A stretch of DNA of 64,000 nt from Haliotis asinina (GCF_037392515.1 NC_090282.1:55762843-55826842); one strand, 5' to 3'; positions 11,961 through 24,522 are shown, numbered from the stretch's first letter. Notes: generated by a model from the letters alone, not told the origin. Translations and numbers: made by a program.

Positions 11961-12408
11961 TTAGTAAAGTACAAATTCTAGTACTTTTTTTCGGTTGAGT
12001 CCCATCCGGGATTCGAACCCGCACCCTCAGAGTCAGGCACCTAATCGCCAGCACACAAAGTCAGCCGCCTAGCCCGCTCAGCCACCGCGACTTCCACAAA
12101 AATGAAAGTCGGACAACTGGTAGTCTAGACTGCATACTTTGTGTACCCCTCTGATGAGTGTAAATTGGCACGGCTCCCATGGCCGAAAGCTATGATTACG
12201 CGACGCCATTTAGAAAGTGGTCAAATGCAACATATGTCATATTTGGAATTTCACTTTCTTAGTTGCATTTGACCACTTTCTAAATGGCGTCGCGTAATCA
12301 TAGCTTTCGGCCATGGGAGCCGTGCCAATTTACACTCATCAGAGGGGTACACAAAGTATGCAGTCTAGACTACCAGTTGTCCGACTTTCATTTTTGTGGA
12401 AGTCGCGG

Positions 12409-12484
12409 TGGCTGAGCGGGCTAGGCGGCTGACTTTGTGTGCTGGCAATTAGGTGCCTGACTCTGAGGGTGCGGGTTCGAATCC
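12409..12484 (+). promoter_or_regulatory. tRNA-like pol III promoter (A and B boxes)
   Basis: The A-box TGGCTGAGCGG is at 12409-12419 and the B-box GGTTCGAATCC at 12474-12484, 55 bp apart. The spacing suggests a Leu/Ser-type tRNA ancestor with extra internal sequence. An inverted second copy is in the left arm near 12009-12084. A functional tRNA is unlikely, as the acceptor stem pairs only partly. Confidence 0.65.
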
Positions 12485-12575
12485 CGGATGGGACTCAACC
12501 GAAAAAAAGTACTAGAATTTGTACTTTACTAAGAAAGTGAAATTCCAAATATGACATATGTTGCAGATCTGCATA

Positions 12576-15500
12576 CTTGCTAATGCTAAACAAAGATCTG
12601 ATGGCTTCCCATTATGGGTTGAAGCAGAATGAACTTTCGTCCATCCTAACATACTGTGAATAAATACCGGTAAGCTGAGCCTTGAAAAGGTTAACATATG
12701 TATTCTGTTAGAACAATACCACTCAAACTATTGTCCATCTCTTCTTCAGTGAAATACACATTTAAAATGGAAAATACCTTGTTATATATCAATGAACTTG
12801 GATATGATAGCTTGCAGCCTCCAGGAAAATAATGCCACACAACACTGGTTATACATTAGACATTTCTTATGTTTGTTTGCAAATTTCACTATATACATTC
12901 CAAAACTAGTCTGAAATGAAAGTCATACATGTGAAACTACAGCTGGAAAGCTGAAAATGAGAAGCTTTCTAATATGATAATGCTGACTCTTTGTTAGTCA
13001 TTACAATGGTTGGTCAAAGCTTGAAAAGGGTCTTTCTGATTTTATCTGTAGTGGAATGTCCTGAGTTCAGTGTGTAGGAGCATTTATTCTGTTGCTTTTT
13101 AATGTACTGACAAGTCAAGTATATGTCTTTTTTAATATCATACAGCTTTTACATACATCTCCAAAAAGAGTTCCCATGAAAGAGGTTATTTTCATTTTAC
13201 CATTTGATGACGTACAGTTCAAACAACTGGTTTGAATCATGAAGGTCTGGATCAGAATTGATTTTCACTAGACCATGGTTGCCATAAGAGGACTAACAGG
13301 ATTGGTTAGTGAGGCTTGATGACTTGGCTGACAGTTGCATAGATCACTGTCATAACTGAAATATCCTAGGGACGCAGTGAGTTAAACATCAAACAAACAA
13401 ATGTAGGCAAGTGAGAAGAATACATCCTTTAGTAGGTCATATCTAACAACATTTTAGGTTAGGGGGTCTTAAGGTTTTCCTTCAAAAAACCACAAATAAT
13501 CTTCATAGTTTTAACTTCTTCATTAATCTCGTTTGCATTTAGTTGTGCCACATACCTGCCTGAGTGCAAAAATAGTTGATGTCATAGATAGGAGCTTAAT
13601 TCTTTCCATATGCAAATGTTATACCGATGGCATGTCACATGTTCTCATCTCACGCACATCACATCATACTGTCTGTGTCTTTTGGACAATTGCCATACTG
13701 TGAGGATACAGTCAAAACAGTCGAATATACATTGTATGAACTGAAATTCATACCAGATAAAACTTGGCTATGCTTCAACAGTTTCTTTTGGCATTAAATA
13801 TTGAAAAGAATAAGTAAAATCACCCCCTCCAGTTAAAAATATAGCATTTGCTTTGAGGCAGCTAATTTAGATGAAAATAGTTACAGCCTCATTTAAGTCT
13901 CTTGTAGTTTTTTAGCAAACAACTGAGCCATTAGGACATGTCAAACATTTACTTGGTTCCCGTTTGCACTGTCAAAAGCTAATGAAATAAATGAGAGAAT
14001 AAGTGTCTTTCTTCCTCTTATAGACCTGATTATTATTGAGTAATAAATAATACATGGTAAAAGTAGACTGAACACAGTTAATTAATCTGACATGAATTTG
14101 AATTTGAAATACTTTATTTATATAAACATGCTTCCTTAAACATGAAATTAGACAGGTTTGTATATTGAGATAACATGACATGATACCCATGTTGTGCCAG
14201 AAATGTGAATTAATGTCATAAACGTGAGAGCAACAGAGGTCATGCCAACACTATAGGTTTCAAAACAGTGTTTCAACAACTGATATGAAATTATTAAGAC
14301 TTCAATTTTTTAATGACAAATTGGAAGAAAAGGCCTGATTATTTTGTATCTTGTCACTAGTATTCAGTTAGTGGTTATAGACTGGCCTGTGAATGTGTGT
14401 GTGCCATTATAGGTTAGAAGAGTTACAGTGACCTAGAACCAATGCTGCCAGTTAAAGGGCATACATGGTGAAAGATGATATGCTATAACACAAACTAGTA
14501 ACATATTACACTGTAAATGAAGCATAACATCCATATGCAAATCAACATCATAAAAAGCAAGAATGAAAATATGAAAATGGAAAATTGACTAGTGACAACA
14601 CAGGCTCAAGGACCTAGCAGTTGAGAAGAGTCATGGACGATTCTGTTCGGTGCATCAAATATGAACCACAACAGAGAAATTCCTTTATTGTGTCAGGAAT
14701 TTTCATTTTATGGAATGCACGCAATAAGGAAGCTTTCTGATTATTTTCAGTCGTCACATGCATGTACACATATGAGGGATGTTCTTCTTCTCATCCATGA
14801 ACTCCTCAAATGATTTATGCTGTTACATTGTCATTATTACACAATTATATTTGAGATCTGTTTTCATTCTGACAGTCTGTCTGTTTCTAACACATGAATG
14901 GCAGTCTGCAGTCTCTCTGACAACTTGACAAGGACATTCCAGAGCATTTTGTTAATGCCATAAATTCTCTGAGATAACTATCTCTAAATACATCCTTCAT
15001 CACTCAGATAATATCTACATGTATGTAGAAATTTTGTGATACTGTTCTCAGTTGTAAGAAATCTGATGCAGTGCATGGTCATTCAAGGATTCAACTGATT
15101 TAAAAAAATACATATTGTGACAGCTATTAAAATATTATGTGAGTCATTCATAAAATTAAAGAGTGCATATTGCAAAAGGAACGTTTCATGTAATACCATC
15201 TGATATTGTGAAATTTGTGATTGCTAAAATAAATTCATTTCATTAAATCCAAGTTACTTTCACAAATGATTGTCAAATGCAGATGAACAAATTTCCAGTT
15301 ACTGTACAGAAACAAACATTAAGTTTCAGGGTCAAAATAACTCCAAGTATATCATGCACATTATAGGAGGTTCAGACATATACCTATTATCTTGCTGACT
15401 AATCACATACCTCTGTGTCTGATTGCATACAATTTGTAATGCCTAACTATTGACCTGGGAAAACTCCTGAACTACTGATGAATTAGCAAGTTGTAAAGAA

Positions 15501-17990
15501 TCATAACACATTATCTCTGTAGTGGTAACAGAGCAGATGTAACAGAGCATGTCATTTCACCAGTGTAAGTAAACTTGGTCTCAGTGTTATTCATTACGCT
15601 CCACCACTGAGTAACAAACCCTAGTAGAGGTCGTGTCAGGTAACATTTGAGCGACCTATATGACCTTCCAGTAACGAGATGGTTAAACAGATTTAACCAA
15701 TCAGACAACGGCTACTACTTAGGGATCAGTGGGACTTAAAAAATATTCAGATCACTGACACAGATCTCTCCACAAACGAAAATCTGCATATATTACAGTT
15801 ATTAGAATTAGTTATTAGCAGTATATACGCTTTGGGGTTTCTGTTGACATGGTCAACATTTAAGCTAATATTTCCGCAAGATGACATCCTTGAATAGTGC
15901 CAAAAACACTATTTTCAGCGACTGTTTTAACTCACCTTTGTCATGGTTGTAACGTGCGCCATGTGCATCACCTGGAATCGTTCAGGTACAAACCTTTTCG
16001 AGATAAAAATTTCAAAAGGTATGTGCGAATGTCCACTTTCGTGATTTGGCAAGCTGTGTTCTGATTGATCAGTCTCAAGGGTTACCTGACGTGACCTCCC
16101 ATAAGATTTTATTAGACTCAGTATTGGAGCGTAGCGAAAAGTACTGAGGCTAAGTTTACTGGTCATTTCACTCAACCTAATGTCTTACTTCCCACTAATC
16201 ACATGGGTAGCGGATGCACTGCATAGACAAAGCAGTGAATACTTATGCATTTGTTTGAAATAGCTGATTATGACATGGGTTATATCTTTTCTCCATTATA
16301 GTTGTACTCAGTGATATCCTAATTTGATCTGTTTATTTAAACAACTTATCATGCACCTAATATCTGACATGGATCTTTGACATAACTTTCGGACTTAAAG
16401 CCATATAAGGCAGATGCCGAAGCTCTGACTGCATAACAGCTGAGAAAAGTGACCATAGGAAAATTTGCTGGGAAAAAGTGCTGCGATTGAATCTGTCCGA
16501 AGTCTTGGTCAGAGAGGCAAATGCATTGGTTGATTGTCAGCAATGCTGGTGCCACTAGATACAGTGTTATCTGATGATTTTTTATCTGGGCTTCGGATTA
16601 ATGTTGTTGAAAGACCCTTTCCTGTATGCCTTTGAATGAGACTTTGGCATGTCTCTGCTCTCCTGCCGGATATCCATTCCAGAACATCTTCTGTGGGCTC
16701 TGCATGGCCTGGTCCCAGCATAGCCCCTGACAACAGTGATTACTCTCTTCAAGTCTGAGTTGCAATATGTATGAAATGTCAGAACAGCGTGGAACTGTAG
16801 TATCTTCACCTGATTTCAGGACTTCCAAGACTTATTCAAATTTCCCATTAAAGAGCCTTCACAACATAAATTCCCCCACAGGATTTGCTAGTAGGGACGG
16901 GGAATAAAAAACCCAAACTTTGCTGCCTATACCAATATTTTATGTTGAATATTGTTAATAATGCCTGATTTGCTCTTCCTTGATGAATAAATGATCTGGT
17001 GTTTTAACTGCAAATCCTTGAAATCCTTTATCAAGGGAAGGTGAATGTCTGTTATCAGGTGACTAAAAATCCTTTCTTTTAACAGAAGACTAGACCAAAT
17101 GATCTGGATAATAGAATGAAAACAATCCCTATTTTCAAATCCTTGATGATCTAAAGTCTGGAAGGACAATGAGGTAAGACAGACTTAGCTCTGGTGTTGA
17201 AGACAGGAGCCATTAAATTCCCCTGGCAAAGACCTCTTGATCAGGTAAAAGTGGAACTGACTCCAGAAATGAAGCATCTTGTGCAACCAACTTGTCCTTG
17301 AATGTGTATGAGACTGTTATAAATTTATATTATACATATTCGAATCTTGGAATGTAGAGTTTGTGGTATCTCCTCAAACACAGCCCATGAGTTCCCAGCT
17401 GCACTTGCTTCCTATGGAGCTTGTTCTTCACATACACTGTTTGTTATGAAAACTGCTTTAAAATAGCTGCCAGTGTTGCCCACACAAGAGCATCTTTCCA
17501 CACATGCACTGCACTGCTCAGAAGCAGCATTCACCTTTCTCCATAGAATAGAAGATTTTCATACATTTCCTGACTTTCTAATGCACTGGACTTTAGACAT
17601 ATGCATTGCCTTTGTATCACAGAACCTATACATCTACTTTTTATACAAAAATTGCAAGAAATTTTGGATTTATCAGTGATTTTCATTAGATGTGTTGTCT
17701 CAGAAAGACAATTCGAACCTGAGTAATCAGTCAACCCAAACTGTGTCTGGTCGGTGTACCCTACCCAGCCAGTGTATGACAACAGTTACCAATCAAGCAT
17801 GGATTACATACACTACAGAGCAGCTTCTCTCCTTTGTGTCTCCTTGTAGCAAACTCATGTGCCCTAGACTTGAACAGGCTAATTTGATTATCTGCATCAA
17901 GCGGGCATAGCACAGTTTAAAAAGACTAAATGGGAAAATCGTGCTGGGAATAAAATTCAGAGAGGCATATCAACTCTTCATTCTTCAAGA
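12576..17990. other. No gene recognised
   Basis: AT-rich sequence without a supportable gene. A degraded SINE family A copy lies at about 13262-13410. Several overlapping minus-strand frames at 16.35-16.83 kb (68-76 codons) have protein-like phrases but no family I can name; they could be old retroelement debris. Confidence 0.45.
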
Positions 17991-18044
17991 TTTTCAGAGA
18001 TCAAGTCAGACAAAAGGCAGGTCAATTTCAATAATTTACGTCAG

Positions 18045-20480
18045 CAAGGTGATGACGCTGTGATAGCCGACATGACTCCAGGAGGTTTCACATTCAAACA
18101 CGTCTCTTGATCAGGTAGAGGCGTGGCTATCATATATAGGTCATCTCTGGTTGTCAACATAGTACAACCTAAGGATTCCCATGAGTCATTTGAACATATT
18201 GATGTAATCATAGCAACTTTCAACAAGACTATTAGAGTTGTATGTCTCTATCGACCACCTCCATCATCAAAAACCAAACTTTCACACCTGGACTTTCATG
18301 AAGACCTCTCTCGGCTTTTTACAGCACATCCATGCAAGCACACCTTGTTTATTGGTGACTTCAACATTCACTTTAACAATGTAACTAGGCCTGAGGTAAA
18401 GAAAGTACTTTCCCTGCTGAAGACTCATTCTTTGAAATAACATGTCATGACAGCTTCTCACAAATCAAGCCATATTCTTGACTGGGTGGTGACGTCAGAG
18501 GATGATGATGCATTGATCAATAATGTCTGTGTTGATGATAGACTTGTGTCAGTTCACTCAGTGATCAGGATATCATTCAATTTGCAGAGGCCTCTTAATA
18601 AGAAGATAATGAAGACCTGTTGGAATGTCAAGAAAATTGGCAAGATCCAAATCTGACCTCATAGTTCGTCCTGCATCAAATGTTGACAGCTTGACTCATC
18701 AGTATAACACTGGTCTTCGTGATTTACTTGACAAACATGCTCCTATTATGGAAAGATCTTTCATCCAACGTTCCAGTTGTCCTTGGTGCAACAACTCTGT
18801 TCATCATACCAAGTGTGAACGAAGATGTGCTGAGCGAAAATGGCTGAAATCTTGTTTAGAAGTAGATCATCAAATTTATAAAGCTGCAAGGAATAAGGTC
18901 TGTAAAGTTATTCAGGAATCCAAATGCCTTTACTTCAAACAACAGATTTTAGACTCTGCCTGCAAACCAAAGACCTTGCACAAGTTCCTGGACTCGGTGA
19001 TGGGCAAAAAGAAGAATATTGTACTTCCCCAAGGAAAGAATCCCATATGAGTTGGCTGATCTCTTTAGCTTATTTTTCAAGAGTAAAATCAATGACATCA
19101 GGAAGTTACTTCAGAACTTTACTGAAGAGGAAATGCTTTTACCATACTCTGATTTCCAAGGAACCCATCTCCTTCAGTTCCATGCCTTCACGAAACAGGA
19201 AGTAAGATCTCTTGTCATGTCATCCAACAAGACCACTTGTCTCAATGATCCTATACCAACTTCTCTTCTGATTGAGCACCTGGATCTGCTTCTACTGACA
19301 TTAACCGAAATCGTCAACAAGAGTATGTCATCTGGGATCTTTCCTCATATACTGAATGATGCTGTTAGCAAGCCACTAGTTAAGAATGCCAAACTTGACA
19401 AAAATGACTTTAAAAACTACCACCCCATTTCAAATCTGACTTTCCTCTCCAAACTTATTGAGAGAGCAGTTACCAAGAGGTTGATGAATCACCTATCAAG
19501 TAACAACATTTTAGACAAGTACCAATCAGCTTACCAGCCGCACCACTCTAATGAGACTCTGCTTCTAAGAGTGATAAATGACCTGAGATGCCTGGTTGAT
19601 AAAGGTGATGTGGCTATTCTGACACTCTTAGATCTGAGTGCGGCATTAGACGATGTAGACCACAAAATGCTTCTCCATACTCTTGAACATCACTCTAGAA
19701 TCAGTGGACAAGCTCTGGCCTGGTTCACTTCATACCTCTCTGCAAGACACCAGTCAGCCTCAGTATTGGGCAGTATCTCACAAAAGATTACTCTGACATG
19801 TGGAGTGCCACAAGGATCCGTTCTGGGCCCAGTGCTCGTCCTGATTTACATCAACCAACTCTCCACGATCAGCGACAAGTTCTCCACTCCACATTTTTCC
19901 TAGATGATCACCAACTCCTGACAAAGCTCAAACCAAACCATGCCCTGTCAACCTTCAAACAGACAGAGAAATATACTTCAGAAATCAAGACATGGATGAC
20001 GGTCAGAAAACTAAACTGAATGACACTAAAACAGAGGTCCTAATTATTGGAAAACATAGGAAACTGGAGAAATTAAACATTGGCAGTGTGAAGATTGGCT
20101 CAGCTAACATCATGCCGTCAGAGGTGATACTTGGAAGATCTTGGTGAGTATATTGATTCAGGCCTGTCTCTGGATTCGCAAGTAGATAAGTTGTGCCATA
20201 CCTGCTATTACCACCTCAGACTCACTGGGACGGTCCGGAAGCACATCACAATGGAAAGTGTCCACACTCTTGTTAGATGCCTTGTAACATCAAGATTGGA
20301 TTAGCCTCCTTTACGGACTCGCCAACAGACATCACCATCAATTAAAACAAGTCCAAAATACAGCAGCACGTATTATATCCCTTACTACTAAATGAGACCA
20401 TATCACCTCTTTGCTCTCATTATTACACTGGCTTCCAATCAAGTTCCAGATTGACATCATTATTATTATGTTTTACAGAT
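18045..20480 (+). pseudogene. Decayed LINE (CR1/L2-like), endonuclease plus reverse transcriptase
   Basis: The order of motifs is that of a non-LTR retrotransposon ORF2. An apurinic endonuclease domain comes first: GRGVAIIYRSSL near 18117, VCLYRPPPSS, LFIGDFNIH near 18350, then HILDWVV and LVSVHSVI, where the usual SDH catalytic motif reads SVH. The reverse transcriptase follows, mainly in the frame at 19019-19903: NYHPISNLTFLSKLIER, LTLLDLSAALDDVDH, then GVPQGSVLGP. The catalytic box reads FLDD after a frameshift near 19890, instead of the usual YADD. The thumb and C-terminal region (LDSQVDKLCHTCYYHLR, then a stop-interrupted HWLPIKFQID) runs to about 20480. Multiple frameshifts and stops make it inactive. 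CR1/L2 placement rests on motif style only. Confidence 0.85.
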
Positions 20481-20619
20481 TAAGATAGAAATGCAGCAGA
20501 GAGGGTTTCCAGTGATCCTGGCACAGTCAAGCCGATAAGGCTCATCATCAGCTCAGAGCCCTCGTCCCCTCTACATGCAGCTCAGACAGCGAATGGGACT
20601 TCTCCCAGGAAACACTGCC

Positions 20620-20960
20620 TAGTTAAACTCACCAAGAACTTTCTGGAGAATATGGAGGCTCCCCAACACAGCAGTCTTCTGCATTACCCAGATTGTCAGA
20701 AGGGCTGTGCTCCCGGTGGAGAACCTGGGCACTCTCCTGATCTGTGCCAAGAGATCAGGAGGTACCAAACCAAGGGCACCAAGAACAATGGGGAGCCTGA
20801 CGACAGTGTACATGGGATGCAAGCAAGACATTTCAAAGGCAAGGTCCTCATATTTATCATGCTTTTCCTGAATCTTGTCCATCACATTACTGTCAAAAGG
20901 GACATAAAATTCAATGATATAAATAATTTCATTGGTTTTATGCTCAGGATTGTCTGCATG
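20620..20960 (-). pseudogene. C-terminal fragment of a second LINE-type polyprotein
   Basis: On the minus strand the frame reads IIEFYVPFDSNV, then KYEDLAFEM, then LPIVLGALGLVPPDL, and finally MQKTAVLGSLHILQKVL. This order matches a C-terminal module I know from invertebrate and fish LINE-type polyproteins (IDIAVPGD, KYQDL, VPVVIGALG, and QKTALLGTARILRKVL). The 20.96-21.2 kb stretch upstream of it shows broken traces of the preceding region. It faces the 18-20.5 kb LINE tail to tail and is a different family, so two insertions are involved. Exact clade is not determined. Confidence 0.6.
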
Positions 20961-22540
20961 ACTTCTCCTTCATGAACTTGCTATCAATACCCATTTGGTC
21001 TACAAAATTATTCTTGTGATCCATGGCTTGTGTCTCAGCATAATCTGCAGCAGTGGTTCGTATCTTAAGCTCCAGCTTCAGTAGCTCTGATATGATGGGG
21101 AGGAAGCTCATGGACATCACTTCTATCTAGAGACAACATTGAAATTTGATCACCGAGCAGCCGAGTTATTACATCTCCAAAAGGCTGCAGAGCTGTATCT
21201 GACATCAGGCTTCCTCACAACCAAACTTAGTTTACATACCTGGGACTGAGGTGAGCAGAAGTGTCATTCCATGATCAGATAAGACAGGAGGGATGCCTCA
21301 TTTTGCAGGATTCAAGTGATTCTGTGTTATAAAAAATTCTCAAATTCTAAAAAGTTATGAGGTTGTAAAAGCTTCCTTTATGGGAGATAACACTTGTATA
21401 CTTGGATGACCACTAGGAATGAAGTGTTCCAAAGTGTTCCACAAAAAGGCAATCAAGTGTTACAGGGACTTATTTATATAAAATGCATCATGACTAAATG
21501 TTTATGGCAGCATAAAAATAAACATTGGGAACAAATACTTCAATACAAAACACAAATCATTTGACTGATCAAGCATACTATCTATTAGAAGCACCAATGT
21601 TATTCTTATCTAGTCTGACATATGGAGTTCTGTTGTATGTTATTATACTATAAGCATTTTCGTGAAGTGGAAGGTTGAACATATTTACATCTTCATGTTG
21701 GATATTTTATGAGGTGTTTTTATTTCATATTGATACTTTATCAAGCATTTGATGCATTACATGAATATTCTAAACATCAATATCTAGTATAACAGAGTAC
21801 TGTCATAATTTTTTATCTGAGTCATTTTATCACTTTGCAATAATGCATCACAGGTGGTATGCGTAAACTGAAAATATGAATTATTGTCAGTTTGTACATT
21901 ATGAACTGTAGATATCCCATGCCTTCAAAATACATATTTATATGATTGTTGTAATATGATCAGTCAGCCTGGATGAATTATCTGATGCATGTCATATCTC
22001 AGCTGCGAATCTCTTGATTTCAATTAGTCTGCTCCAGACTTCATTATTGAACAATCACTGTCATATAGGTGAAAAATTTCTGAGTGCTGATTTAAACAAC
22101 AAACAAACATATTTACACAACTATGACTTCACCTTCAACATAAAATACATATTTAACACAAGAAAACAAGTTCCATGTAACAAGGACTATAGTATTGTCA
22201 TGTTGCATCTACCACATTAGATGTAATCTCAGCTGCTGAACATTAGATCACCATACACAAATTTCTTGTCAGACTGGAATTCCAAATGTTTAAAGGCCAA
22301 GAAGCATAACTCTTTTGTTATAAATGACATGTTCATATGTGATTTCAAGTTACTGTTCCATATTAAGACCAGAGACTTAAACTGACCAAAGACAAAGTTT
22401 CTCATAGGAGATATTATATCGTGAGAGTGAACACAAAGTTTGGGTGGTTCATGAACTTGATAGATGAAGTTGTCTCAGGAATGTTAATTCCACACAACCA
22501 AGTTGGAACCAATCTGAACACAGCTGGTTCCATTTCATTC
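20961..22540. other. No gene recognised; probable 3' flank of the minus-strand gene
   Basis: It contains the likely 3' UTR of the gene ending at 22541, but I could not identify the poly(A) site with confidence; a reverse-strand AATAAA occurs at about 21719-21724. A degraded SINE family A copy may lie at 21985-22105. Confidence 0.4.
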
Positions 22541-22771
22541 TCAAACACCAATAGACATGATGGTAGTGCCTTCACTCAAGTCACCACCGGAGCTCTGTGA
22601 TAAATATACTCCCAGGCCAACTGCACCTGCTACGAGAACAAGCATAGTGAGTATGAACACTGTCCATCTCATGGTTTTCCTTCTGCAAGACAGCTTCTTC
22701 CTTTCACTTCTTCCATAAGTATCTTCTGGGAGCTCAAGTATAACATCACTGGAGTCATTGATGTCAGGCAT
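22541..22771 (-). CDS. Terminal coding exon of a single-pass membrane protein
   Basis: The exon follows an AACATTACAG acceptor and runs 76 codons to a TGA stop at 22541-22543. It starts in phase 0. Its order is an acidic stretch (SSDVILELPED), a basic patch (SERKKLSCRRKTMRW), one hydrophobic segment of about 21 residues (TVFILTMLVLVAGAVGLGVY), and a short tail ending MSIGV. The basic patch before the membrane segment predicts a cytoplasmic N-side and a short lumenal or extracellular C-tail. All upstream exons joined to it in phase 0 are hydrophilic, which fits a C-terminally anchored protein. I do not recognise the family. The same frame runs upstream through the acceptor, so an alternative start inside the intron is possible but less likely. 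Confidence 0.65.
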   Translation of the reverse strand: MPDINDSSDVILELPEDTYGRSERKKLSCRRKTMRWTVFILTMLVLVAGAVGLGVYLSQSSGGDLSEGTTIMSIGV

Positions 22772-23540
22772 CTGTAATGTTAAATTGGGCAACTATGTAT
22801 AGGATTCAACACATTCATTCTCAAACAGGCATTGTTTCTATGACTTCTTCAGTCACTAATAGACTGTGATGTCTCTTGAGTGTCAAATGAAATTCTTACA
22901 TTTTTTTGCATGACTGAGGTCCTTATTCTCCCTGCCTGATACTTAAGGATGAAAATAATCTTTAATGCTTACAGTTATGAAAAATCACTGATTGATATTT
23001 ACTTGCATGTACAATTAACACATTATTTGCATTGTTACTACCAAGAATTGGTGTTGTCTGGTAATATAGTCTTGTTTATTTCTGAACTTGAAAAAGGGGA
23101 TTTTATATGCAATAACTGCATGATGAATGTTTAAGGGAAATCCCTCATGAAGGAGCAAGGGTCAAGGGGTCAAGGGTCAAATTCAGATGAGGTGTGCTGG
23201 AAAATATCAGCCTTTCTGAAGTTGAATGAATAATTGTGTAGAGTCTGTTGTTTGTGAGTGTCATTATCCTCATCAGTGGCATATTGTTTAAGTATTTCAA
23301 ACATTCATAAGAAGTAAAGTAATCATGAATCATTCAACTATCCGAGAAACTGTAAAATGAAGTGAAACATTTATCTAGTAGAATAAAGTGTTGTCCCAAC
23401 TTGTGTGTTTAAACAGAATGATAAAGCATCCATAAGTCATGAAGGAACAATAACAGTAAATCATCTCATTGGACCCTAATGTACATCACCTTGCTTCAGT
23501 ACTTGCTATGTGAGGATGTTAGTCATGGCCAAAGTCTCAC

Positions 23541-23663
23541 CGTGTTGGGCGCAGCAGCATGGGATGCTGATGTCTCCCCAGAGGTGGTAATTTCTGACAG
23601 TGTGGTCTCCCTGGCTTGGTTAAGATACTTCTGTAGATATGCTGGTGTGTTTAGATCAGGAAC
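23541..23663 (-). CDS. Internal exon of the same minus-strand gene
   Basis: A CTTCTTCAG acceptor and a GTGAGA donor bracket 123 nt, exactly 41 codons, phase 0 at both ends. The peptide begins VPDLNTPAYLQKYLNQARET and ends HAAAPNT. It joins in phase with the 404-codon exon upstream and the membrane exon downstream. YLQKYLNQARETTLSE could form a short amphipathic helix; the rest is Ser/Thr/Ala-rich and probably disordered. Confidence 0.62.
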
Positions 23664-23984
23664 CTGAAGAAGAGACAAAAACGTTTACTTTCTCAATAAT
23701 ACAAATTAATCCAGCACACCTCATGTGAATTTCACTGAGCCACGTACATTCCTCAGAAATAAGCTTTGAGTGTAAGTAAAGCTGGCACCTGACTCCATTG
23801 TTCTTGAAGTAGATGTGTTGTTCTTAAGCTTGATAGGGATATCTGTATGCATCTTTCCACCTTGGTTACTTGGTTAGCATTCTCAAATGGCTAGGCAGAC
23901 CATGGTTCCCTACACTGTCTCTGTCACACATATTTGTGGAAGCTGTTGTCGGTGACTCTGGTTGAGATTTAAAAAATTGTGTGC

Positions 23985-24315
23985 TAGCAATCAGGTGCCT
24001 GACACTCAGGATGTGACCACTTTCTAAATGGCACTGAGCATAGTTTTTGGCCATGGGGACTGTGCCAGTTATGAGAGGGGTACACCATTGTCTAGCCTAC
24101 CTTTTTTGTGGAAGCCTCGGTGAATGAGTGGATAAGATGGCTGACTTTGTTGTTTGTTGATTAGGTGTGTGACTCTGTTGGTGTGGGTTTAAGTCCTGAA
24201 GTGGCTCAATCCAACAAAAGTATTTGAATGTGTACTTGAATCTGTACTTTACTGAGAAAGTGTAATTCCAAATACATCATGTTACATTTGACCACTTTCG
24301 TAACAGCATTGTGTA
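23985..24315 (+). repeat. Family C tRNA-containing element, diverged copy
   Basis: TGACCACTTTCTAAATGG is followed by TTTTTGGCCATGGGGACTG, a degraded tRNA core (GGTGAATGAGTGGATAAGAT and GTGTGGGTTTAAGTCC), GAGAAAGTGTAATTCC, and again TTTGACCACTTTC near the end. The phrase at both ends agrees with the terminal direct repeats seen in the 12 kb copy. Confidence 0.7.
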
Positions 24316-24502
24316 TTCAAGAAGTTGTGGGTTGAATTTCACAAAATTTACAAGAAGCATGACATATTCAACAAACATAGTGAGTAATGTTCACCTTAAA
24401 AGGCCAGACAACCAGATGTTTATCATTTCCTGTGGTAAAAAGTGCAGAAGTGCAGAAAAAACAACTATTTTCATTGTTCTGGAACAATTTGACATGCCAT
24501 GA

Positions 24503-24522
24503 TAGATAGATAGATAGAGCGC
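24503..24522 (+). repeat. (GATA)n microsatellite
   Basis: About five perfect GATA units. Confidence 0.8.

Larger units (their letters stand above)
11656..12575. mobile_element. Composite palindromic element with tRNA-like cores (family C)
   Basis: Two copies of one element lie head to head. Arms 11963-12230 and 12263-12530 are inverted repeats of 268 bp with only about one mismatch that I can see, separated by a 32-bp spacer. Ignoring a nested SINE, the symmetry continues outward for about 34 bp more. Each arm contains a tRNA-like core with perfect A-box (TGGCTGAGCGG) and B-box (GGTTCGAATCC) consensus. The whole composite is flanked by a 12-bp direct repeat, CAGATCTGCATA, at 11656-11667 and 12564-12575, consistent with a single insertion event. 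In its own sense the left copy has direct repeats of about 70 bp at both ends (11668-11737 and 12193-12262). Related single copies lie at 24.0, 44.9 and 57.8 kb. It encodes no protein. Confidence 0.8.

Noticed and set aside
12400..12500. A genuine tRNA gene with perfect A and B boxes
   Set aside because: The sequence recurs inverted within the same element and diverged elsewhere, the acceptor stem pairs poorly, and no clear anticodon loop is visible; it is a SINE-type core.
16349..16828. Overlapping minus-strand frames with protein-like phrases
   Set aside because: Three frames are open over the same DNA and none matches a family I can name.
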